A stretch of DNA of 64,000 nt from Tropicimonas sp. IMCC34011 (GCF_003390865.1 NZ_QMEJ01000006.1:62001-126000); one strand, 5' to 3'; positions 1 through 10,626 are shown, numbered from the stretch's first letter. Notes: generated by a model not told the origin, from the sequence alone. Made by a program: numbers and translations.

Positions 1-122
1 GGCGCCTCGACCTTGATGACCTCGGCGCCGAGATCGGCCAGCGTCTGCCCGATCCACGGACCGGCCAGGATGCGGGCCAGCTCGACGACCTTGAGACCCT
101 TGAGGGGCGCGCCACCGGCCAT
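1..122 (-). CDS. CaiB/BaiF class III CoA-transferase, N-terminal part only
   Basis: This is the first 40 codons of a class III CoA-transferase whose remainder lies beyond the window start. The N-terminus reads [17 protein letters not shown] followed by a [12 protein letters not shown] segment, the classic beginning of this family. It starts 3 bases after the stop of the glutaryl-CoA dehydrogenase gene, so the two are almost certainly one transcript. That pairing suggests a succinate-glutarate CoA-transferase (SUGCT type) that activates glutarate for the dehydrogenase. The family call is seen in sequence; the glutarate specificity is inferred from context. Confidence 0.85.
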   Translation of the reverse strand, partial: MAGGAPLKGLKVVELARILAGPWIGQTLADLGAEVIKVEA

Positions 123-125
123 GGC

Positions 126-1325
<1,200 letters not shown>

Positions 1326-1576
1326 TGCGCGTCTCCTCCGGGCCGCCGAAGCGGAACATCTGACTTTCAGACAAGACTATGCATCCGAAACCGCGCGAAA
1401 AAGCGGTATTCCCGCATTGTGCCCGCCGGACGTCACGCCAGTCGGCAACATGCGGCCGCGAGCGCGGCGAGCCGCTCGCGCCCGGGCATCGTGGCCCGCC
1501 TTGCGAGCGGGCGCGGGGGAGCCTACTTTCCGCGGCGCTGGGGCAGGGGTGCCCCGTTCAATCCCCGGAGGCGGAC

Positions 1577-2794
1577 ATGCTCGAGGGCAAGCGGATCCTT
1601 CTGATCATCGGCGGCGGCATCGCGGCCTTCAAGGCGCTCGATCTGATCCGGCGATTGAGGGATCGCGGGGCTCGCGTGGTCCCCGTCCTCACATCCGCGG
1701 CGGAGGAGTTCGTGACGCCGCTTTCCGTTTCCGCGCTGGCCGCCGAGGCGGTGTATCGCGACCTCTTCGATCTGACGAACGAGGCGGAGATGGGTCATAT
1801 CGAGCTGTCGCGTTCGGCCGATCTCATCGTGGTCGCGCCCGGAACGGCGAACCTGATGGCGAAGATGGCAGGGGGGCACGCGGACGACCTGGCCACGACG
1901 CTCCTTCTGGCGACGGATACCCGAGTGCTCTTCGCACCGGCGATGAACGTGCGGATGTGGGATCATCCCGCGACGCGCCGCAACCGGGCGCAGCTCGAGG
2001 CGGATGGAATCCTCTTCGTGGGGCCGGACGAGGGGCCGATGGCCTGCGGCGAGTTCGGCGAGGGGCGCCTGTCCGAGGTGCCGCGGATCGTCGAAGCCGT
2101 CGAGGCGGCGCTGGACGCGGCGACTTCCGGAGCCGCCTTGCTGAAGGGGCGGCACGTGATCGTCACCTCGGGGCCGACGCACGAGCCCATCGACCCGGTG
2201 CGCTACATCGCCAACCGCTCCTCCGGCGCGCAGGGCAGCGCGGTGGGAAAGGCGCTTGCAGAGGCCGGCGCACGGGTGACCTTCGTGACGGGGCCCGCGG
2301 ACGTCGCGCCGCCGCCGGGCGTCGAGGTGGTGCGGGTGCGCACGGCGCTGGAGATGGAAGCGGCGGTCATGGCCGCGCTGCCGGCGGATGCCGCCGTCAT
2401 GGCTGCTGCGGTGGCGGACTGGCGTGTCAGGGCGCCGGCGACGGGCAAGATGAAGAAGACGGCGGGGCAGGGCGCGCCGGCGCTCGACTTCGTCGAGAAC
2501 CCGGACATCCTCGCCGGCCTCTCGCGCCACGCGGAGCGTCCGCCTCTGGTGGTCGGCTTCGCCGCGGAAACGGAAACCGTGGTCGAGCATGCGACCGCGA
2601 AGCGCGCGCGCAAGGGGTGTGACTGGATCGTGGCGAACGACGTCTCCGAGGCAGGCGGTGCGATGGGGGGGCTCGACAACGAGGTGACCCTGATCACGGG
2701 CAGCGGCGCCGAGGCATGGCCGCGCATGAGCAAGGACGCGGTGGCCCGGCGGCTGGCCGAACGGATCGCCGAAGCTCTGGAGGGCACATCATGA
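1577..2794 (+). CDS. coaBC: Bifunctional phosphopantothenoylcysteine decarboxylase / phosphopantothenate-cysteine ligase
   Basis: Two steps of coenzyme A synthesis in one 405-residue cytosolic protein. The CoaC flavoprotein half (about residues 1-180) carries the PAMNVRMW substrate-clamp motif. The CoaB ligase half starts near [18 protein letters not shown] and contains the NRSSG nucleotide-binding loop. I chose the ATG at 1577 because GGAGG lies a few bases upstream and [19 protein letters not shown] is the family N-terminus; the frame is open further upstream but that extension is non-conserved. The stop overlaps the dut start by four bases (ATGA). Confidence 0.96.
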   Translation: MLEGKRILLIIGGGIAAFKALDLIRRLRDRGARVVPVLTSAAEEFVTPLSVSALAAEAVYRDLFDLTNEAEMGHIELSRSADLIVVAPGTANLMAKMAGGHADDLATTLLLATDTRVLFAPAMNVRMWDHPATRRNRAQLEADGILFVGPDEGPMACGEFGEGRLSEVPRIVEAVEAALDAATSGAALLKGRHVIVTSGPTHEPIDPVRYIANRSSGAQGSAVGKALAEAGARVTFVTGPADVAPPPGVEVVRVRTALEMEAAVMAALPADAAVMAAAVADWRVRAPATGKMKKTAGQGAPALDFVENPDILAGLSRHAERPPLVVGFAAETETVVEHATAKRARKGCDWIVANDVSEAGGAMGGLDNEVTLITGSGAEAWPRMSKDAVARRLAERIAEALEGTS

Positions 2795-3258
2795 CCGTTT
2801 CCGTGAAACTCGTGCGGGAGGCTGGCGCCGATCCCGACATTCCCCTTCCGGCCTATGCCACACCGGGCTCCGCGGGCGCCGATATCCGCGCCAATCTTGC
2901 GCGGGAGGATCGGTCCGCGGGCCTCGTCCTGCCGCCGATGGGGCGCATCCTCGTGCCGACCGGGCTGAGGGCGGAGATCCCGGAGGGCTACGAGATGCAG
3001 GTGCGGCCCCGCTCCGGCCTCTCCACGAAGCACGGCGTGACCCTACCGAACACGCCCGGCACGGTGGACAGCGATTATCGCGGACCGATCCTCGTGCCGC
3101 TGATCAATCTCGGCGACGCGCCTTTCACCGTCGAGCACGGGGCCCGCATCGCGCAGATCGTCATCGCGCCGGTGGTGCAGGCGGTCTTCGAGGTGACGGA
3201 CACCCTCGGCGAGACGAGCCGAGGGCAGGGCGGCTTCGGCTCGACCGGGCAGGGCTGA
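2791..3258 (+). CDS. dut: Deoxyuridine 5'-triphosphate nucleotidohydrolase (dUTPase)
   Basis: Hydrolyses dUTP to dUMP and pyrophosphate, keeping uracil out of DNA and supplying thymidylate synthesis. The 156-residue protein has the trimeric dUTPase motifs in order: [22 protein letters not shown], a [11 protein letters not shown] segment with the catalytic aspartate, the [10 protein letters not shown] strand, and a C-terminal Gly-rich [10 protein letters not shown] arm that closes over the active site. It is coupled to coaBC upstream (4-base overlap) and to the ThiF-like gene downstream (TGATG), an order common in alphaproteobacteria. Confidence 0.97.
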   Translation: MTVSVKLVREAGADPDIPLPAYATPGSAGADIRANLAREDRSAGLVLPPMGRILVPTGLRAEIPEGYEMQVRPRSGLSTKHGVTLPNTPGTVDSDYRGPILVPLINLGDAPFTVEHGARIAQIVIAPVVQAVFEVTDTLGETSRGQGGFGSTGQG

Positions 3259-4310
3259 TGCTCGTCGTTTTCGCCCTCGCCGCCGCGATCTGGGTCATTG
3301 GCGGCCGGGCGGGTCTGCCGAAAGGCACGCGCTGGCTGCTCCTGGCGCTGCTCTACGGCGCGGTCCTCGTCGCGCAGGTCGCCCTGCCTGACGGCAATCC
3401 GCTGAGGGCCGCGACGGGGGGCGAGCCGGCGTTCTGGCTCTTCCTCGGCGGCGTCGGGCTGGCCGTCTGGGGGTATACGCGGCTCCTGGCGGCACTGAAA
3501 AGATGCGTGGCACCGAGGACGGACGAGGCGCCCGCGGCGTCCGGTCCCTTCTCCCAGGCGGAGCTGTCCCGGTATGCCCGCCATATCACGCTTCGGGAGA
3601 TTGGCGGGCCGGGGCAGCGCGCGCTCAAGGACGCGAAGGTTCTGGTGATCGGAGCGGGCGGGCTTGGGTCGCCCGCGCTTCTCTATCTCGCAGGGGCGGG
3701 GATCGGGACCATCGGGGTGATCGACGGCGACGCGGTCGAGGGGACGAACCTGCAGCGTCAGGTCATCCACAGGGACGCCGACATCGGCCGGTCCAAGGCG
3801 CATTCCGCACGGGATGCGATGCTGGCTCTCAACCCGTTCATCGAGGTCCGGGCGTATCATCGCCGCTTCGAGGAGAGCATCGCCGGTGAGCTGGTCGCCG
3901 AATACGATATCGTCCTCGACGGCACCGACAATTTCGAGACCCGCTACCTTGCCAACAGCGCCGCCGTCGCGGCCAGACGGCCGCTGATCTCGGGCGCGCT
4001 CAGCCAGTGGGAGGGGCAGGTCTCCATTTTCGATCCCGCGGGGGGCGGCCCTTGCTACCGGTGCGTGTTCCCCGAGGCGCCGGCGCCGGGGCTCGCGCCG
4101 TCCTGCGCCGAGGCAGGCGTGGCCGGCCCCCTGCCGGGCGTCGTCGGCTCGATGATGGCGGTCGAAGCGGTCAAACTTATCGCGAAGATCGGCGCCCCGC
4201 TCCGCGGCGAGATGCTGATCTACGATGCGCTCTGGGGCGAGACGCGCAAGATCGGCCTCAAGCGGCGCGCCGATTGCCCGACATGCGGATCGGGAGCAGT
4301 CGCGAGCTAG
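3258..4310 (+). CDS. Membrane-anchored ThiF/MoeB/HesA-type adenylyltransferase (E1-like)
   Basis: A 350-residue E1-like enzyme that probably adenylates the C-terminal glycine of a sulfur-carrier protein (MoaD or ThiS type). Residues about 1-85 contain three hydrophobic, likely membrane-spanning stretches, an extension absent from E. coli MoeB. The catalytic domain follows: RYARHITLREIGGPGQ, the nucleotide loop GAGGLGSPALLYLAGAG, the DGTDNFETR segment, two zinc-binding Cys pairs (CYRC and CPTC) and SCAEAGVAGPLPGVVGS. There is no rhodanese domain. Its start overlaps the dut stop. Whether it serves molybdopterin, thiamine or another pathway cannot be told from sequence alone. Confidence 0.88.
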   Translation: MLVVFALAAAIWVIGGRAGLPKGTRWLLLALLYGAVLVAQVALPDGNPLRAATGGEPAFWLFLGGVGLAVWGYTRLLAALKRCVAPRTDEAPAASGPFSQAELSRYARHITLREIGGPGQRALKDAKVLVIGAGGLGSPALLYLAGAGIGTIGVIDGDAVEGTNLQRQVIHRDADIGRSKAHSARDAMLALNPFIEVRAYHRRFEESIAGELVAEYDIVLDGTDNFETRYLANSAAVAARRPLISGALSQWEGQVSIFDPAGGGPCYRCVFPEAPAPGLAPSCAEAGVAGPLPGVVGSMMAVEAVKLIAKIGAPLRGEMLIYDALWGETRKIGLKRRADCPTCGSGAVAS

Positions 4311-4378
4311 GAGGCCCGGCGCTGCCGATTGCACCTGAGCACCGCGACCCCTAGCTCTGGTGCAAAGGAGATTGCCCC

Positions 4379-6403
4379 ATGACCAATCCGCTGCTCGCCC
4401 CGCGAAACACGCCGTTCACGCTGCCCGACTTTCCCGCCATCGCGGACGACCAGTTCGCCCCCGCGTTCGAGGAGGCGCTGGAAGAGGCGCGCTCGGAAAT
4501 CGAGCGGATCGCGACCAATCCCGAGGCCCCCGATTTCGCCAACACCATCGAGGCGCTCGAGCGGCAGGGCAAATCGCTCCATGACGTGCTCTCGGTCTTC
4601 TATTTCCTCGCCTCGGTGGACTCGAACGACACGCGGCAGGCGCTGCAGAGGGAGTTCGGGCCGAAGCTCGCCTCCTACCGCACCGACATCGTCCAGAATC
4701 CCGCGCTCTTCGAGCGGATCGAGGCGGTCTGGCAGGCGAGGAGCGATCTGGGCCTGGACGATCAGGAGGCCCGGCTTCTCTATCTCACCCGGCGCTCCTT
4801 CGTGCGGGCCGGCGCAGCGCTCGAGGGAGAGGCGCGGGAGCGGATGCGGGCGATCGGGCAACGGATGTCCGAGCTCTCGACCGCTTTCGGGCAGAACCTC
4901 CTCGCCGACGAGCGGGACTGGCGCATGCCGCTCAGCGAGGCGCAGGTCGAGGGGCTGCCCGACTTCCTCGCCGATGCCGTTCGTGAGGCTGGCGGAGAGG
5001 AGGGGCCGGCTGTGACGCTGTCCCGCTCCGTCATCGTGCCGTTCCTGCAATCCTGCCCGGACCGCGCGCTGCGCCGCCGGGCCTGGGAGGCGTGGACGGG
5101 CCGGGGCGCCGGCGGCGGCGAGACCGACAACCGCGCCATCGCCGCCGAGACGCTGGCCCTTCGCCATGAGCGCGCGCAGCTCCTGGGGTACGAGGATTAC
5201 GCGTCATGGCAGCTCGAAACCGAGATGGCGAAGACGCCGGACGCCGTGCGCGGCCTTCTGATGGAGGTCTGGGCGCCGGCCAAGGCAGCGGCGGACGCCG
5301 ATGCCGAACGGCTCGAGACGCTCCTCCACGCCGACGGAGAGACGGGGCCGCTGGAGCCCTGGGATTGGCGCTACTATTCCGAGAAGCTCCGCCGGTCCGA
5401 GCACGATCTCGACGAAGGGGAGGTGAAACCGTATTTCCAGCTTTCACGCATGACCGAGGCGGCTTTCGATTGCGCCAATCGCCTCTTCGGGCTGGAATTC
5501 CGCGAGATCGACGTTCCGCTCCACACTCCCGACGCGCTCGCCTGGGAGGTCACGCGTGACGGGCGGCACATGGGCGTCCTGATCGGCGATTACTTCGCCC
5601 GGCCCGGCAAGCGCTCGGGTGCATGGTGCACCACCCTACGCAATCAGGAGACGTTGTCCGGCGAGATCCGGCCCCATGTGCTCAACGTCTGCAACTTCGC
5701 CAAGCCCTCGAAGGGCAAGCCCGCGCTTTTGTCCTTCGACGACGCGCGAACGCTCTTCCACGAATTCGGTCACGCCCTGCACCAGCTCTTGAGCGACGTG
5801 CGCTACGCGTCGATGTCCGGCACCTCCGTGCCGCGGGATTTCGTCGAGTTGCCGAGCCAGCTCTACGAGCACTGGCTGGAAGTGCCCGAGGTGCTGACCC
5901 GGCACGCCCTCCATGCCGAGACGGGGGAAGCGATGCCGCAGGCTCTTCTCGACAAGGTGCTCGCGGCCGCGACCTTCGATACCGGCTTCCAGACCGTGGA
6001 ATACATCGCCTCCGCCCTCGTCGATCTCGATTTTCACGAGGGACGGCCGCCCGCGGATCCGATGCAACGTCAGGCCGAGGTCCTCGAGGAGCTGGGCATG
6101 CCGAGGGCCATCGCGATGCGGCACGCCACGCCGCATTTCGCCCATGTCTTCGCCGGCGGCTACGCCAGCAGCTACTACAGCTACATGTGGTCCGAGGTGA
6201 TGGACGCGGACGCCTTCGCGGCCTTCTCCGAGGCGGGGGATCCCTTCGATGCGGGGGTGGCGGCGCGGCTGGAGGAGATGGTCCTCTCCGCCGGCGGACG
6301 GCAGGAACCGGACGAGCTCTACACCGCGTTCCGGGGCCGCCTGCCGGGACCGGAGGCGCTCCTGCATGGAAGGGGACTCGCCCCCACCCCGCCGGCCGCG
6401 TAA
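4379..6403 (+). CDS. M3-family zinc oligopeptidase (oligopeptidase A / dipeptidyl carboxypeptidase type)
   Basis: A 674-residue cytosolic metallopeptidase that degrades short peptides, including cleaved signal peptides in relatives. The thimet-oligopeptidase zinc motif HEFGH lies at about residues 461-465 (LFHEFGHALHQLL), with the downstream Glu in FVELPSQLYEHW as third ligand. The C-terminal YYSYMWSEVMDADAF segment is also family-typical, as are the N-terminal NPLLAPRNTPFTLPDF residues. There is no signal peptide. Full length. PrlC (OpdA) and Dcp are hard to separate without alignment, so no symbol is given. Confidence 0.93.
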   Translation: MTNPLLAPRNTPFTLPDFPAIADDQFAPAFEEALEEARSEIERIATNPEAPDFANTIEALERQGKSLHDVLSVFYFLASVDSNDTRQALQREFGPKLASYRTDIVQNPALFERIEAVWQARSDLGLDDQEARLLYLTRRSFVRAGAALEGEARERMRAIGQRMSELSTAFGQNLLADERDWRMPLSEAQVEGLPDFLADAVREAGGEEGPAVTLSRSVIVPFLQSCPDRALRRRAWEAWTGRGAGGGETDNRAIAAETLALRHERAQLLGYEDYASWQLETEMAKTPDAVRGLLMEVWAPAKAAADADAERLETLLHADGETGPLEPWDWRYYSEKLRRSEHDLDEGEVKPYFQLSRMTEAAFDCANRLFGLEFREIDVPLHTPDALAWEVTRDGRHMGVLIGDYFARPGKRSGAWCTTLRNQETLSGEIRPHVLNVCNFAKPSKGKPALLSFDDARTLFHEFGHALHQLLSDVRYASMSGTSVPRDFVELPSQLYEHWLEVPEVLTRHALHAETGEAMPQALLDKVLAAATFDTGFQTVEYIASALVDLDFHEGRPPADPMQRQAEVLEELGMPRAIAMRHATPHFAHVFAGGYASSYYSYMWSEVMDADAFAAFSEAGDPFDAGVAARLEEMVLSAGGRQEPDELYTAFRGRLPGPEALLHGRGLAPTPPAA

Positions 6404-6471
6404 GCTCCGCCTCGATGCCCGGCGCCTCCGCCCCGCGCCGGGCCCCCCTTCAACGGAGTGAACGTTCAGCC

Positions 6472-6744
6472 ATGGAAACCTTCTTCGACGCGCTCGGTGC
6501 GGTCGGCCTCATCTTTCTCGTCATCGTGGGCCTGATCGCGGGCTACATCGCGTCACTCATCGCGGGCGGCCGGAACCGCATCTTCTACCTGATCGCGGGT
6601 GTCGTCGGCGCCGTTGCGGTGCCGTTCATCCTCACCGCCCTCGGCGTCATCGCGCTGGGCGCGCTGGGCCTGATCCTGCTGCTCATCGTCGGGGCCATCG
6701 GCGCGGCCGTGATCCTCGCCATCGTGGCCGCGATCAGGCGCTGA
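6472..6744 (+). CDS. Small hydrophobic membrane protein, unknown function
   Basis: A 90-residue, almost wholly hydrophobic protein with about three membrane segments and a short basic tail (AAIRR). The first segment (LIVGLIAGYIASLIAGG-like) recalls the GlsB/YeaQ/YmgE transglycosylase-associated fold, but the match is too loose for a name. I used the ATG at 6472; the frame stays open upstream only as a shadow of the peptidase gene. It lies between the M3 peptidase and the FNR-box/uspA unit, in the same direction. Real gene likely, function unknown. Confidence 0.65.
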   Translation: METFFDALGAVGLIFLVIVGLIAGYIASLIAGGRNRIFYLIAGVVGAVAVPFILTALGVIALGALGLILLLIVGAIGAAVILAIVAAIRR

Positions 6745-6760
6745 CGCTTTTCGCGCCAGC

Positions 6761-6774
6761 CTGATCCAGATCAA
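6761..6774. promoter_or_regulatory. FNR/FnrL-type box upstream of the uspA-like gene
   Basis: CTGATCCAGATCAA matches the FNR consensus TTGAT-N4-ATCAA at 9 of 10 fixed positions. It ends 49 bases before the start of the universal stress gene, a sensible place for activation of that promoter under low oxygen. FnrL control of uspA-like genes is known in Rhodobacter relatives. The site is read directly; its function is inferred. Confidence 0.6.
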
Positions 6775-6823
6775 GGCGTCCTCCGGCCCGGTCGGTCATC
6801 GTCCGGGCCAGGAGGTAACGCTC

Positions 6824-7231
6824 ATGTACCAGAACATTCTCATTCCCGTCGCGCCCGACCAGGGCGACGTTGCGCACGAATCCCTCGCCGTCGCCCGCGA
6901 ACTTGCCGGCGAAGGCGCGAAGATCACCGCAGTCTCGGTGGTGGAGCAGGTGCCGCTCTATATGTCCGCCGACGTGCCGGCCGGGCTGATCGACCAGACC
7001 CGCGCCGATATCGCCGCCTCCCTCGAAGAGGTGCTGAAGGATGCGCCCGACGTGAGCCGTCTCGTGGTCTCCGGCCACGCGCCGTCGACCATCGTGCAGA
7101 TGGCCAGGGACAATGCCTACGACCTGATCGTCATCCGCTCGCACCGTCCGGGCCTGCAGGATTTCTTCCTCGGCTCCACCGCCGCCCGCGTCGTCCGCCA
7201 TGCCGGAACCTGCGTTCACGTGATCCGGTAA
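6824..7231 (+). CDS. Universal stress protein, UspA family
   Basis: A 135-residue single-domain Usp protein of the alpha/beta nucleotide-binding fold. It begins MYQNILIPVAPDQGDVA and ends with the ATP-binding loop of the family: DLIVIRSHRP, then LGSTAARVVRHAGTCVHVIR, matching the G-2x-G-9x-G-[S/T] type signature in degenerate form. An AGGAGG-like ribosome site (ccaggaggtaacg) sits 6 bases before ATG. The FNR-type box upstream suggests induction at low oxygen. Downstream genes are convergent, so it forms a single-gene unit or follows the small membrane protein. Confidence 0.92.
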   Translation: MYQNILIPVAPDQGDVAHESLAVARELAGEGAKITAVSVVEQVPLYMSADVPAGLIDQTRADIAASLEEVLKDAPDVSRLVVSGHAPSTIVQMARDNAYDLIVIRSHRPGLQDFFLGSTAARVVRHAGTCVHVIR

Positions 7232-7350
7232 GCCCGCGTGCGGCCAGAGGAGGGGGCGGGCCGAGACTTGCCCGTTCCCTGCGATTTCCTGCGGAGCCAT
7301 CCCTCGCGGCGGCCTGTGAGATGCTTCGTCTTCCGCGGGCGAAGGGCGGT

Positions 7351-8112
7351 CTACGGCATGAACCGGATATGCATGTCGGCGCCTGCCGCCGTTCGTGTGA
7401 CGTCTGCCGTCACCTTGAAGACGCTTTTCAGAAGGGTTTCGGTCAGCACATCTTCCGGCGTCCCCGAGGCAAAGACCGACCCCGATTGCAGGACCACGAT
7501 CTTGTCGCAGAACATCGCGGCGAGGTTCAGGTCGTGCAGCGCGACGACGCTCGTTTGGTCGAGGTCGCGGACCATGCGCAGGATCTCGATCTGGTGATGG
7601 ATGTCGAGGTGGTTCGTCGGCTCGTCGAGGAACATGACCTGCGGCGTCTGCGCGAGCGCGCGGGCGATATGCACCCTCTGGCGCTCTCCGCCCGACAATG
7701 TCTGCCATGACTGCTGCCTGCGGCCCCACATGTCCACGCGCTCAAGGGCTTTCACGACTGCGGATTCGTCCCGGGCGGACCACCCGGCCAGGGCCGAGCG
7801 ATGTGGGGTTCGGCCGAGCCGCACCACGTCGAGGACGGTGACACTGGTCTCGGTGGCGGCGCTCTGCTGCACGAAAGCCACCTCGCGGGAGAGAGCCTTT
7901 CGGGGCACCTGCGCGATGTCCCGGCCGTTGATCGTCACAGTTCCGGCGCCCGGGCGTTTCAGCCCGGCCAGCAGGCGCAGGAGCGACGATTTGCCCGAGC
8001 CGTTGGGCCCGACCAGCCCCAGCGTCTCTCCCCGTTCCACCGAGATCGAGATGCCCGAGACGATCGTCCTGCGCCTGACGCCCCAGGTCAGGTTCTCGGC
8101 AAGAATGCTCAT
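7351..8112 (-). CDS. Iron-chelate/B12-type ABC importer, ATP-binding protein
   Basis: A 253-residue ATPase of the FecE/BtuD class that powers uptake of siderophores, heme or cobalamin. Walker A is GPNGSGKSS, the Q-loop lies in EVAFVQQSAA, the ABC signature is LSGGERQRV, Walker B is VMFLDEPTNHLD, and the switch His is in VVALHDLNLAA. It is the last gene of a three-gene minus-strand operon; its start overlaps the permease stop by four bases. Which chelate is carried cannot be read from the sequence, and no outer-membrane receptor gene lies nearby. Confidence 0.93.
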   Translation of the reverse strand: MSILAENLTWGVRRRTIVSGISISVERGETLGLVGPNGSGKSSLLRLLAGLKRPGAGTVTINGRDIAQVPRKALSREVAFVQQSAATETSVTVLDVVRLGRTPHRSALAGWSARDESAVVKALERVDMWGRRQQSWQTLSGGERQRVHIARALAQTPQVMFLDEPTNHLDIHHQIEILRMVRDLDQTSVVALHDLNLAAMFCDKIVVLQSGSVFASGTPEDVLTETLLKSVFKVTADVTRTAAGADMHIRFMP

Positions 8113-9149
8113 GCCTGCGGCCTCGCCCGATAGAGGATGACGGCGAAGAAGGGCACGCCCACCAGCGCGGTCACGACACCGATCGGGATCGTCTGCTGCG
8201 ACACGATCACCCGCGACACGATATCTGCAGTCACCATGAACACCGCCCCCACGATGGCGCTCGCCGGCAAGAGGCGCATGTGCATCGGCCCGACGACATA
8301 GCGCGCGGCATGGGGCACCACGAGGCCGACGAAACCGACCGCGCCGATCATGCTGACGATTGCCGCGGTCATCATTGCCGTCACCGCGAAAAGGACGATG
8401 CGGATACGGCCCACGGGCACGCCGAGGGCCGCCGCGTCCTCATCGCCGAATGTGAAGGCGTCGAGCGCGCGCCCGAGGTACATGCAAACGGCAAGCCCCA
8501 GTGGCACGATGATGAGCAGCAGCTGGAAATCGGGCCAGCGCACGCCACCGAAGCTGCCGAGCAGCCAGAACATGACGTTGCGAACCTGTTCGGCATTTCC
8601 CGAGGTCGTGACGATGTAGGAGGTCAGCGAGCTGAAAAGCTGTGATGCGGCGACACCGGCCAGGATCGTGTGGCTGGGGCCAGTGGTGGCGCCGTTCGAC
8701 AGGAGGGCAACGACGCCAAAGGCCGCGAAGGCGCCGGCGAAGGCGCCGAAGGAGAGGGCGTTGCTGCCCGCTCCGATCCCGAGGACGATCACGCAGACCG
8801 CCCCGGTGGACGCCCCGGCCGAGACGCCCAGCACGAACGGTTCCGCCAGCGCGTTGCGCAACAGGGCTTGCAGGATCGTGCCGCTGAGCGCGAGGCCTGC
8901 ACCGGCGAGGGCCGCAACGAGCGCCCGGCTGAGCCGCAGATCCCAGACAACGCTCTGCTCGATCGGTGAGAGCTCGGCGCCGGTCAGGCCCAGCTCGTTC
9001 GTGATCGACAGGACGACCGTCCCGAGCCCGATCGTGTAGTCCCCGATCGCGGTCGCCGTTGCGATGGCGACGGCGAGAGCAACCAAGGAGCCGACCATCA
9101 AGAGCGGCAACCGGACCCCTTGGCTGGTGCTTGCGACGCTGGACATCAT
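8109..9149 (-). CDS. Iron-chelate/B12-type ABC importer, FecCD-family permease
   Basis: A 346-residue inner-membrane permease of the FecCD/BtuC family with about ten membrane helices. Typical segments are LRLSRALVAALAGAGLALSG, the following LLRNALAEPFVLGVSAGAS motif, and GFVGLVVPHAARY, which contains the cytoplasmic coupling region contacting the ATPase. Full length for the family. Its start overlaps the stop of the binding-protein gene and its stop overlaps the ATPase start, so the three are translated as one coupled unit. Confidence 0.94.
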   Translation of the reverse strand: MMSSVASTSQGVRLPLLMVGSLVALAVAIATATAIGDYTIGLGTVVLSITNELGLTGAELSPIEQSVVWDLRLSRALVAALAGAGLALSGTILQALLRNALAEPFVLGVSAGASTGAVCVIVLGIGAGSNALSFGAFAGAFAAFGVVALLSNGATTGPSHTILAGVAASQLFSSLTSYIVTTSGNAEQVRNVMFWLLGSFGGVRWPDFQLLLIIVPLGLAVCMYLGRALDAFTFGDEDAAALGVPVGRIRIVLFAVTAMMTAAIVSMIGAVGFVGLVVPHAARYVVGPMHMRLLPASAIVGAVFMVTADIVSRVIVSQQTIPIGVVTALVGVPFFAVILYRARPQA

Positions 9150-10159
9150 TGCGGCAGGTCGAGGTCCTCAAGCTGCTCCGCAACTTGCTCGGCGCCATAG
9201 AGGGTCTGGATGCTCCCATTCATGGCTGCGCCGGGCATCGTGACGATGCGTCCGGTCTGCACGGCCTCCATCTGGCTGACGATCGGGTCGGATTCCAGGA
9301 ACTCGATCTTGTTCTCGGCGTCGTCCAGATTCCATCGTTCACGATCCACCTGGGCTGCCACGATGACGGTGGGCTCGGTCGCCATGATCCCTTCCCACCC
9401 GAGCGAGGGCCATTCGGCCTCGGTTTCGAGCGCGTTGGCGCCGCCGAGGACGTCCGCGATGTAACCCGACGGGCCGTTTCCGCCGGCAAGATAGGCGTCG
9501 TCCTCCGGTGACGGGCTCGAGAACCAGAACAGGAAGGTGAGATCGTCGCGATCCTCGTATTCCTCCCGCAGAGCGGCCTCGCGGGCCTTGAGGTCCTCGA
9601 TCAGCGCGTCGCCGCGGTCGGCCACATCGAAGATCCGCGCAAGGTCCTCAATCTCCTGGTACACCAGGTCCATGGACCACAGCTCGTCGCGGGCCCCGTA
9701 GATGTCGCTCGAAATCTCCGTCACCGAACACGCGCTCGGTGACAGGTAGGTCGGAATATCCAGCCGCTGGAAGTCAGACCGTTGGGCCACCTTGCTGTCC
9801 GGGCCCATGAGGGTGACGAGCATCGCCGGGACGAAGTCAGGCTGCCTGGACAGGACCGCTTCCAGCGTCGGAAATTCGACGGTCAGCGTTTCGACCTTCG
9901 CGTTGGCGTCTTCGACTACCGGCAGGACGTCGTTCGGCCAGAAGGCCGTCGCGGCCATCCGGTCCTCGAGCCCGAGCAGATACATGATCTCGGCTGTGTT
10001 CTGACCCAGTGCCACGGCGTTCTGCGGCGCGTTCTGAAAGGTCACGGTCTCGCCGCAGTTCTCGATCTCGAGAGGGTAGGACGTGGGCTCCGCCAGCGCC
10101 GCCGGGCCCGCGAGCCCCACGGCGAGGCTGCCGACACCCAGAAGAATACCGCTTTTCAT
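9146..10159 (-). CDS. Iron-chelate/B12-type ABC importer, periplasmic binding protein
   Basis: A 337-residue class III solute-binding protein (FecB/BtuF/FhuD type). Residues 1-23 form a signal peptide ending in AALAEP. The mature part starts with YPLEIENCGETVTFQNAP, the usual opening strand of these proteins, followed by the VALGQNTAEIMYLLGLEDRM helix-strand pair and a long backbone helix (DLVYQEIEDLARIFDV). It is the first gene of the operon; only about 85 bases separate its start from the IS remnant, so the promoter lies in 10160-10245. I see no convincing Fur-type or cobalamin riboswitch sequence there. Confidence 0.9.
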   Translation of the reverse strand: MKSGILLGVGSLAVGLAGPAALAEPTSYPLEIENCGETVTFQNAPQNAVALGQNTAEIMYLLGLEDRMAATAFWPNDVLPVVEDANAKVETLTVEFPTLEAVLSRQPDFVPAMLVTLMGPDSKVAQRSDFQRLDIPTYLSPSACSVTEISSDIYGARDELWSMDLVYQEIEDLARIFDVADRGDALIEDLKAREAALREEYEDRDDLTFLFWFSSPSPEDDAYLAGGNGPSGYIADVLGGANALETEAEWPSLGWEGIMATEPTVIVAAQVDRERWNLDDAENKIEFLESDPIVSQMEAVQTGRIVTMPGAAMNGSIQTLYGAEQVAEQLEDLDLPQ

Positions 10160-10246
10160 GATCTGTCTCCGGCTACCGAAACGCTGTTCGGGACGCGCTT
10201 ACAGAGGCGGCATCACCAGTTCAATGCAAAATAGTCAGGTATTCTC

Positions 10247-10626
10247 GTGGTAGGCGGCCATCCCCCGAACCTGCCGATCGACAGGACCGGCATCCGTTTC
10301 CGCAGTGATGGCGAAGGGCTGGCCCGCAAGCATGGTGGGGCGCGCAGGCGAGAGTGGCGCAAGGTTCACCTGGCGATGGACACCACGAGGGGTGATATTC
10401 GTGCAGTCGACGTCACCTCCAGCTCATCCGGATCCGGCGGAATGACCTCGCTTGGACGCCCGATGGCCCCGCCGCGATCTCGCGCACTGAGCTATGCGAG
10501 CGACCCGATGGCGAACGGATCATGGCACGCGATCCGGACCGCCAAACCGCCGAAGTCCAGATCCGCATTGCCATCATGAATCCCTGCTCGGCCCTCGGAA
10601 GAGCCGAAACCGAAGTCGTCGCCTGA
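10247..10626 (+). pseudogene. Degenerate IS5-family transposase remnant
   Basis: A broken transposase reading in two frames. The first part (from about 10270) reads DRTGIR, then GLARKHGGARRREWRKVHLA and GDIRAVDVTSS, matching the central DDE region of IS5-family transposases, where ARKHGG..RR.WRK.H is diagnostic. Reading then jumps after an internal deletion of roughly 80-100 residues to GERIMARDPDRQTAEVQIRI and AIMN, the family C-terminus, ending at a TGA near 10626. No intact terminal inverted repeats could be assigned. It sits between the ABC operon promoter and tRNA-Ser. It cannot make an active enzyme. Confidence 0.85.
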
